This document shows positions 1 through 6,831 of a stretch of 11,026 nt of DNA, one piece after another. How positions within the stretch are numbered: position 1 is the first letter of the stretch; every line of letters starts with the position of its first letter. Made by a program: the position numbers and the translations under genes. Under the pieces are notes generated by a model. That model searched no databases. It was given only the letters and a program-made list of their open reading frames with translations, and was not told where the DNA came from. The DNA is from Globomyces pollinis-pini (taxonomy: Eukaryota > Chytridiomycota > Chytridiomycetes > Rhizophydiales > Globomycetaceae): NCBI GenBank assembly GCA_025399215.1, contig MU621372.1, forward strand, positions 7,966-18,991, in the 5' to 3' direction.

Positions 1-195
1 TTCTTCACGAACGGGTTATGGAATTTCGCGGTGGTAGTTGTTCCAATCCTGACAATCCAGAGTAATATCTCATCCAATGTTGGTCGATTTGTCAAAGGGC
101 AATCGAAAACGGGTGGTATGAGTGGAAGGGAGAAGAGTTCCGCAAAACTCCCAACATTGGTGGGCAGACCAATTGGTACCGCTGACGCTAGTTAA
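1..195 (+). CDS. 3' end of an unidentified protein gene (partial)
   Basis: Frame 1 is open from the first base to a TAA at 193-195, giving 64 residues with no start in the window. The first 20 or so residues are hydrophobic (FFTNGLWNFAVVVVPILTIQ), as in the last membrane helix of a transporter or receptor. A polar, Lys/Ser/Gly-rich tail ending in GTADAS follows, as in a cytoplasmic tail. A canonical AATAAA lies 17 bases after the stop, which supports this as the gene's end. I do not recognise the family. Because introns here are very short, an unnoticed intron is possible, and a second frame (frame 3) ends earlier, with a stop at 60-62. The reading frame is therefore likely but not certain. 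Confidence 0.45.
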   Translation, partial: FFTNGLWNFAVVVVPILTIQSNISSNVGRFVKGQSKTGGMSGREKSSAKLPTLVGRPIGTADAS

Positions 196-211
196 GGTAA
201 ATTCTGTTAAA

Positions 212-217
212 AATAAA
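212..217 (+). terminator. Polyadenylation signal of the leftmost gene
   Basis: Canonical AATAAA, 17 bases after the TAA at 193-195, in an A-rich stretch. Its position suits 3'-end formation of the plus-strand gene that enters from the left edge. Confidence 0.5.
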
Positions 218-356
218 GTTTCTTGTCAAAATTTGGAGCATTATGAATGAAAGACAACCAATTGAATCTAGTGACACAGCAACTCTCATTTGTGTGTATG
301 TACTTAAATCAACTAAATAGTGTATAACCAGATCAATTAGCATTATTGGATAGAGT

Positions 357-2572
357 TTATGTATTAGTACTACTATTGACCCTCCTTCTCTTAGATCTTC
401 TCAAATTATCCCAAACGGAATTGGTACTGCTGAGTGATTTGGATGTGTGAGGTTGATTGGGCCGAATTGAAGTTCTCCCTTCAAACCTTGTATGTATGTT
501 GACCACGGAAGGATTGGAGGGTGATTGTTGTATACTTAGCACAAAGGGATCGAATGGGTGGAAAACGTAAGAAACAAATTTCCTATTGTTAACCATGCCT
601 TTTAATACCTTTGTGAACGATGACATGTAGAATTTGGGGTTGGGTTACTGTCAAGTTTGAATTTTACTTTTGATGTTTTTCTTGATCTGAATTTACATGG
701 AAAATCTGGACATATTCGAGTTCTATTTGATATTAAAAAAACTCTTTAAACATACCTATCTGCTATTCCGATACCCTTTTCATCAAACATATACAAAGCA
801 GAGTCAAAATAAGGGGATTCGTGATATGATTGTGGATTGTATGGTAAACATGAAAGAACTCTTTTGATTGATTGTGCAACTCTTTGAATCGTTAGTAAAG
901 CCGACTTACCCTCCGTTTCGAGCCTTCTGGACAGCATACATGTTTTTTCGTACCATATCTCTAACGTACTGGTTATTACTTGGTGTTGTTGTATAATAGA
1001 ATGGTACATCTGGATTTGCAGGTGGTCGAAAGCAATCCCAATTTTCATACATCTCATATAGCTCCGCTGAAGAGTTTTCATAAACCCCCAAAACTTTAGT
1101 AGATGATATACAATAGAAAACAAAGAAAGCTGTGTAAGCCACTGTAGAATCAGACGCCTAGATGGTTAAACGGATGACAGCATTATACCCTTCCTGCAAT
1201 GTTATTTATGGATCCAAATTTGATGAGAATTTTATCTGAATCTAGAAATTGCATTCTCCACATAACCAATGAAGAGAAATAGGAAAAGGTCAAGTAGAAA
1301 TGTGAAATTGCACTTGAATTAACTAAAATGTGTTACTTTGGGTCTTCACTGGTCAAGGCACGTTTGTATAAAAATGACATGATACGCTGTTTCAACCCAC
1401 TAAGAATCACAGGCTCCGAAACAACAGTATCTAGATAATAGGTGGACGATATATGAGACGATAATAATTGAAACAAACGTGATCGAGAAGCTTCAGCAGG
1501 TACTTGAGTAAGGTTGAAATCTAAATCAACATTGTTGGAAACAGTTACACTCGGTATATTTTCACTTAATGATGAAGATGATTGAGAGAATGAAAACTGC
1601 CGTGGAGCTGATTTCTGAAAGTCAGATTCATTTTGCTCAGTTAAAGACAATAATAGTTGATCATCTGGTTGATTTAACCACCCAATATTTGCTACTTCGA
1701 CTAATTTTCCTGATTCCTAGGGAATCAAACATAAATCCTTACTTGAATGAGTAAAATATGAATGCACTGGTTTTTAACAGAAGTAATCGCCAGAAAGTCG
1801 TTGTATAAATGAACACCCGAGTGATTAGGTAAATATATAAAATCGTTCTCATATATAAGCTTATGGCAGACCTAGAAAACAGTAAAATTTGGCTGGAGGG
1901 TAAAACATTTGAATAATTATATCGTTAGCAAATTACAAATACAGTTAAAATAACTCAATCAGTAGTAGAAGAGAGAAAACTTACCACACCAGTCAGAATA
2001 TTTACAACCCAAAAAGAAATATCATCCAGAGAAGAAATACAGTCAAGAGAATTGGGATATCTGCTTTCATAGTCACTATTTGAAGAAGGTTTAGCAGATG
2101 CTAGAATCATCTATTAAAAATTAGAATCTCTTTTTGAATTGCTGTGCAAGTATTTAGAAAAGATGACTATCAGTTATTTATATGAGAGGAATGAGTATTA
2201 ATCCTACCTATATATCTTAGTATAATGCTATACATGACAGTTATTCCTGGTAAAAATACAAAAATCACTAGAGAACACTTCATTAGCAGTTGTCATTGTT
2301 TTCTCATAGCACTTTGAGAAACAGTCATCAAATTGTGCGGGTAAAGGTGACTTTGGAATGTGGTACTCAAGTACCAGAACGGAATGAAGCTGTTGCGATA
2401 GACAAATCAAATATTTTCCATCCGGAGTAAAGCGAACAATTTGTTGATGCTGAGTAGGAGTATTGAAAGTAGTATGAGTAGGATAAATACATTGATAGTA
2501 TCCTAAACTGTCTAAATTCACATTCCGAACTGCTTGCAATTCCCGATTGAACAGCTTCGACAGAATATTCAT
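357..2572 (-). CDS. DET1: DET1 (de-etiolated-1) homologue, nine exons
   Basis: Exons, 5' to 3' on the minus strand: 2572-2234, 2110-1985, 1871-1743, 1716-1337, 1312-1189, 1157-910, 881-756, 722-609, 582-357. The joined frame is 603 aa; human DET1 is about 550. Conserved blocks appear in family order: RFTPDGKYLICLS (48-59), FCIFT (104-108), GVHLYNDFLAITSV in exon 3, GLKQRIMSFLYKRA ending exon 4, MWRMQFLDSDKILIKF in exon 5, FFVFYC with GVYENSSAEL in exon 6, PYNPQSYHESPYFD in exon 7 and FVSYVFHPFDPF (531-542) in exon 9. DET1 proteins fold as a beta-propeller-like scaffold and bind DDB1 of CUL4 ubiquitin ligases; in plants and animals they act in the nucleus. ATG 2572 follows an in-frame stop at 2599-2597. 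Introns are 123, 113, 26, 24, 31, 28, 33 and 26 nt, all GT-AG. Family assignment is firm; its role here is inferred. Confidence 0.93.
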
Positions 2573-2770
2573 CAGTTGGTTGGATATTCGAAAACTTTAC
2601 TGAATTTGGTGATTGTAACTACGCTAAAATCAGCGAATTCTAGCACACCTTTATCAGAATGGATGCCAGTACTTGCTGTTAAAGCATCATTCATACCTGT
2701 GATTAACGCAAAATCCAAACCTGTTCCTTTGGGTGTCTAAGTTTTTTTTTATCAACTTTCTTTCAACCTA
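2573..2770. promoter_or_regulatory. Divergent promoter shared by DET1 and the Rsc7-like gene
   Basis: Only 198 bases separate the two start codons, which face away from each other, so both promoters and 5' UTRs must lie here. A T-tract at about 2742-2750 and a pyrimidine-rich stretch just before ATG 2771 resemble a poly(dT) and CT-rich initiator region. I see no convincing TATA box. Confidence 0.55.
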
Positions 2771-5012
2771 ATGTCAGATCAGGAAGATGAAAATAGTATC
2801 ATGGATCAAGACCCTCCATCAGACCATTCATTGCCAATTCAAGACCATGATGATGATGAAGATGAGGACGATGAAGATGATGAGGATTTGATTGACGAAC
2901 GACCTAAACGACCAAAATCAGCTGGAAGACAAAAATCAAAAACAAAACGAATTAGAAAATCTATTGATTCGACTCCTGCTGTATCGGATGAACTTACTGA
3001 TCAGGACGACGACTTTAACGAAGAAACGGATGAGAAAGGAGAAACAAAAGTCAATAAAGATGGCTATTTGTTAGGTGGAAGAGAGTATCGCTTTCAAACT
3101 TTTACTCTCCCCCGACATCCTACTCGCTTGTATTTGTTTTCATTGGATGCCTCTAAATTATTGGGCTTCAGAGACACTTACATCTTCTTCTTACGAAATT
3201 CCAATATAAAACGAATCAACGGAACAGAAGAAGATCGGGAAAGGTTGAAAGAACTTAATATTTTACCTTCCTCTTTGCGCAATCGACCAGTCACTCTTGT
3301 TCGTGCAAGGAATTTGTTCAAAATATTTGGTCACAAAGTCGTTCGTCGAGGCCGACCAGTCAGGTTCTCTATTTCTATCTCATATATATTAGAGATGATT
3401 ACTTTGTTGGTGATCTTGATGAATCTACGTATAATGAGGAAACAAAAGTGGATGAAGATGAACAAACATTTGGCATTTACGATTATACAAAATCCATATC
3501 TGGGGTTGATGATGGGCCGTTCAGGCGGCATGCAACTTCTGTTGTGGGTTTTAATAAGCCAAAGTATATTTTTTCAAGTTTAACAACTAGACGATTCGAA
3601 TACGAGCCCTTAGAACCACTTCATGTTCCTAAAGCGTTAGAAAATGACTCATGGATGTTAAAATGTGCTTTGTCTGCTGGTATGAGTTTATTTTTTTTTA
3701 ACATCAGCGGAGTTCAATCATCGTTTAATCTTCAATCGACCTACGTCATTCCTAGATCTCCATACAAACGTGGAACAAGTTCCAAAAATTAATCAATCGG
3801 ATCGTATTCTAGTAGAAATGAGTTCAAAAGATTCAGGAAATACTTTGGTAATTGACACTGATGTTGTGGTCAATCGAGAACCTTCGAGTGAATGGACGGT
3901 TGTATCGGACTCAGCACATCCCACGTTATACCCCATCGCTGTCATGCGTGATCAATATCAAGACACGCTTTCATTGTAAATCAAATTCGCTAATGTCGCA
4001 GGTACCCATATCGATTCCAACCCACTGAAGAAGGAACTGAGGCAAAGGAGAATGATAACCCCAATAAACCAAACAGACCCACACCATACGATTTACCTGC
4101 AAATTTATTGGGTGTTGTGCCATTTAAACCTTTAGTTCCGGTCACACCTTCAATCAGCAGCAGGCAAAAACGAAGTCGGTCAAAAGTAAATGGTACCGAA
4201 AGTGCTGGTGGTACGTCATTGTGCGTCCATTGTCGTCAGAAACAAGCCCCAACTCCTGGTCACGGAATTCCTCCAACTCTCACACTTGATTGTGTCAAAT
4301 GTGAATCAAAGCAACATCCTTCATGTGTTGATTTCAAAGATGACGTTTTAATTTCAAAATGTCTCACTTACGATTGGCATTGTGCTCTATGCAAGGTTTG
4401 CACTATATGCAATGATAGTGGTCATGATGGGAAATTGGTGTTTTGTGATGTTTGTGATCGAGGAACACATACATTTTGCATGTCACCCCCTTTGGACGAA
4501 TTACCTGATGGTAAACTTGTCAAAACTGATTGTTTAGGTGTCTGGTTGTGTACAAAATGCTCTGTATGTCAATCTTGTAAAGTTGCCGATCCTGGTCAAA
4601 GCGAGTGGTGCCATGTTATCGTTCCTTCAGCAACACCTCCAACTTTAGGCAACTTTCTTTGTACCTTGTGCAGTACCTGCCATCAGGAGTTTGTACATGA
4701 TCGATTCTGTCCACTTTGTATAGGAGTATATACTGAAGAGGCGGATGAGTTAGCCATGGTCTGTTGTGATCAATGTGAAAGGTAACATACTTTTTTACTA
4801 AAAGTAGATGGATACATGTTGGTTGTGACCCTGAACTGACAGAAGAACGCTATGAAGAACTTGTCAAGTCCGAAGATCCGAAATATACTTGTCTTTTATG
4901 TGAACCACGTCGATTAGATCGGGCAGTAAATGCGAAGAGGGATGGGAAATATCAAGTTGTAGTGTATAAGGGGTTAACAATTGTTGCACCCCCATTGGTA
5001 CGTCGCAAATAA
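2771..5012 (+). CDS. Rsc7/Swp82-like (PHF10/SAY-type) chromatin-remodelling subunit with three PHD fingers
   Basis: Exons 2771-3363, 3393-3679, 3708-3975, 4002-4781 and 4808-5012 join to 710 aa. Residues 1-93 are acidic, then Lys/Arg-rich (nuclear-type). From about 94 runs the Rsc7/Swp82 domain: VNKDGYLLGGREYRFQTFTL, LLGFRDTYIFFLRN (130-143), RNLFKIFGHKVVRRGRPVRD (180-199), then FLDLHTNVEQVPK and YPIAVMRDQYQD in exon 3. A zinc-finger cluster follows: PHD1 with Cys 457/460/480/483, His488, Cys491/510/513; PHD2 with Cys 516/519/531/534, His539, Cys542/566/569; PHD3 at about 619-674, ending YTCLLC. Rsc7 and PHF10 are subunits of RSC or PBAF nucleosome remodellers; PHD fingers read histone H3 tails. 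Introns are 29, 28, 26 and 26 nt. The gene converges with the 7TM gene. An alternative last intron (4998-5041) would change the C-terminus. The family is clear, the exact orthology less so. Confidence 0.88.
2849..2887 (+). repeat. GAN-codon low-complexity tract encoding an acidic run
   Basis: A 39-base imperfect trinucleotide repeat of GAT, GAA, GAG and GAC codons inside the first exon encodes 13 consecutive Asp/Glu residues (27-39). The mix of synonymous codons suggests an old acidic segment under protein-level selection rather than a recent microsatellite expansion. Confidence 0.8.
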
Positions 5013-5013
5013 A
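5008..5013 (+). terminator. Polyadenylation signal overlapping the stop codon of the Rsc7-like gene
   Basis: AATAAA contains the gene's own TAA stop (5010-5012). If used, the mRNA would have a 3' UTR of only about 15-30 bases, consistent with the tight convergent arrangement with the 7TM gene. Confidence 0.45.
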
Positions 5014-5056
5014 ATGTTGCTAGTTAATTCTTAAATTTCAGTATTTTACAGACTTG

Positions 5057-5062
5057 TTTATT
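5057..5062 (-). terminator. Polyadenylation signal of the 7TM gene
   Basis: The plus strand reads TTTATT, so the minus strand carries AATAAA 22 bases beyond the 7TM stop codon (5087-5085). Cleavage would fall around 5030-5045, next to the opposing gene's 3' end. Confidence 0.5.
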
Positions 5063-5084
5063 TCATATTTACTCTAATATCTAT

Positions 5085-6614
5085 CTACTTTTGTTGAGTC
5101 ACTCCAGGTTGTCTTTTGTTGCTATTCATTTCTGTATTAGGTTTTTTTATACTACCAAGTCGAAAAGTTGCTGGTTTTGAACTTTCCTTCATTGTCTTTT
5201 TGGTATTCATACGAACACCTCTCATATCCTTCAAATGATCCAAAAACAAACATTGCAAGATAACATGTATGGTAGTCACAAAAGATGGAACCGAGTGAAT
5301 GATGTATAAAAGATCATCACTACCAAGAATATATGTATAAGAGTATTTGATGTACATTGAGAATAAATAAATCAAAATATTGAACAAGTAAATCACCATA
5401 ATCCAACAAAAGAAAGAATCCGTTTGAATCAATTGATACAATTGAGATTGAAATGATGCAGTTTTTGATTTCAAGGTTTGCTTGGTTGCCAAAAACATTG
5501 GTATGAAATTGAATAGGAATTGGAAATAAATCCAATAAGTTTTCAAAGGACTCCAATTATAAATGACAAAGTTGATGAAGGGTGTATATGGTAAAACAGC
5601 AACGGTAGTTGAGAAATAAAAGTAATAAGATCCAGCTAAAATCAAATGTACAATCAACACAAATGAATAGGTAATGATACTGTGTAAGATTGACGTACCA
5701 TAAAGATGAAGTAGTAAGTTAGCGGAACTGTACACCAATAACAGGGATGTCAAACCTTGAAATCCATAAGTGATTTGAAGAAACACTCCGACCCAAAAGT
5801 CGGTTTCGATATAACTGCAAACATACGCCATAAAGCAAACCGTTGAAATCAATTGAAACGCTTGAGTCACCACCAACGAAGTATTCATTTTATTTGGATT
5901 GGATCTATATTTTAGAATACATCTGATGGTGGTGATAAAACTTCCTAGACATGATAATGCCATCAATGCCAAATGTATAATTCCCAATATTCGATTACTT
6001 CGAGGTACGAAATAAACAATTGGTACTAATGCTAACCATGATATTTTCCCTTTTGCTTGTGAGATTGTAAATGATTGTACTGAAATATCACCAATTGTGG
6101 TTTGTTGTAACGTTAACGAATTATTGATTCCAATAGTTTCTTTCACTTCACCTTGACATTTTTCGGAATTATAGATTTGAAATTGATCATCATTGCATTT
6201 TATTTGATTGGCACATGTACCTTTTCGAATATAGATTTCATTGTACCCAAAAAGAGTTTGATTATCGTGTGACTGTAATCGACAATATTCACCTCCATTG
6301 GTAGTTTGTGGTAACAATCGTAAGATATCATCTTGGTTTGATATAAAGTCATATTGTGTACTTTCATATTCAGTCATTTTTAGATTGATACTGACTTTAC
6401 AACATTCATTGGATGCAATATGTTTCTTTCCTCCTCCACAGTAACCTATTGGACTTCCAGATACGAGATATTCGTAGAGTGGGGTCCACGTTTCGTTGTA
6501 GACTTCAGAAGAGTAAGTGAATGGATCCTGAACATTGAAAATGTACATATTTGTAGGTGGACCATTGCATTCACCTGTTAACCATTGACTCTGAAATACA
6601 CTGTTGGAATTCAT
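5085..6614 (-). CDS. Seven-transmembrane receptor-like protein with Cys-rich ectodomain
   Basis: One uninterrupted exon of 509 codons from the first in-frame ATG (6614). Residues 1-205 are polar with eight cysteines (16, 59, 71, 72, 111, 134, 140, 153), which suits four disulfides, and sequons at about 40 (NET), 118 (NQT) and 164 (NNS), as expected of an extracellular domain. Seven hydrophobic helices follow at about 209-232, 245-266, 273-302, 313-335, 358-376, 400-422 and 435-457. The last 50 residues are a Lys/Ser-rich cytoplasmic-type tail. This fits a G-protein-coupled-receptor-like protein of a group I associate with early-diverging fungi; no ligand or named family can be assigned. No signal peptide follows ATG 6614. 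The frame stays open upstream to about 6719 without an ATG, so a short 5' exon may be missing (one option: ATG 6753 with intron 6745-6709, though this also gives no clear signal peptide). SPB1 lies upstream in the same orientation. Confidence 0.8.
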   Translation of the reverse strand: MNSNSVFQSQWLTGECNGPPTNMYIFNVQDPFTYSSEVYNETWTPLYEYLVSGSPIGYCGGGKKHIASNECCKVSINLKMTEYESTQYDFISNQDDILRLLPQTTNGGEYCRLQSHDNQTLFGYNEIYIRKGTCANQIKCNDDQFQIYNSEKCQGEVKETIGINNSLTLQQTTIGDISVQSFTISQAKGKISWLALVPIVYFVPRSNRILGIIHLALMALSCLGSFITTIRCILKYRSNPNKMNTSLVVTQAFQLISTVCFMAYVCSYIETDFWVGVFLQITYGFQGLTSLLLVYSSANLLLHLYGTSILHSIITYSFVLIVHLILAGSYYFYFSTTVAVLPYTPFINFVIYNWSPLKTYWIYFQFLFNFIPMFLATKQTLKSKTASFQSQLYQLIQTDSFFCWIMVIYLFNILIYLFSMYIKYSYTYILGSDDLLYIIHSVPSFVTTIHVILQCLFLDHLKDMRGVRMNTKKTMKESSKPATFRLGSIKKPNTEMNSNKRQPGVTQQK

Positions 6615-6794
6615 TTTGATAAATTTCCAACAAATGATAACGTCACTTGTTCTAAGAAACGCGCTCGTGTCCTGGTCGAGAGATAAAGTACAACTTAGCC
6701 AAGTTTCTCTCAAAACCAATTTATTGAACTTTAAGAAATACAGACCTTATCATGATCAATCCTAAAGACTCGCTGTTTAAAAGAACAAATTGAT

Positions 6795-6800
6795 TTTATT
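6795..6800 (-). terminator. Polyadenylation signal of SPB1
   Basis: Minus-strand AATAAA about 32 bases after the SPB1 TAG (6834-6832). It also bounds the promoter of the downstream 7TM gene, leaving about 180 bases between this signal and ATG 6614. Confidence 0.55.
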
Positions 6801-6831
6801 AAAGGAATAAGAAATAAAATCAGAAAATAGA

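Noticed and set aside
1..62. Alternative frame-3 ending (stop at 60-62) for the leftmost gene
   Set aside because: It is shorter and leaves the AATAAA 150 bases away, while frame 1 stays open to just before it. Not fully excluded.
1569..1754. Open frame on the plus strand
   Set aside because: Antisense shadow of DET1 exon 4 and its flanking intron; no homology.
2534..2740. 68-codon plus-strand frame
   Set aside because: Overlaps the DET1 start and the divergent promoter and has no recognisable motif.
6615..6719. N-terminal extension of the 7TM protein to 6719
   Set aside because: It begins at TTG, not ATG, and the added residues lack a signal-peptide profile; treated as 5' UTR or missing-exon sequence.
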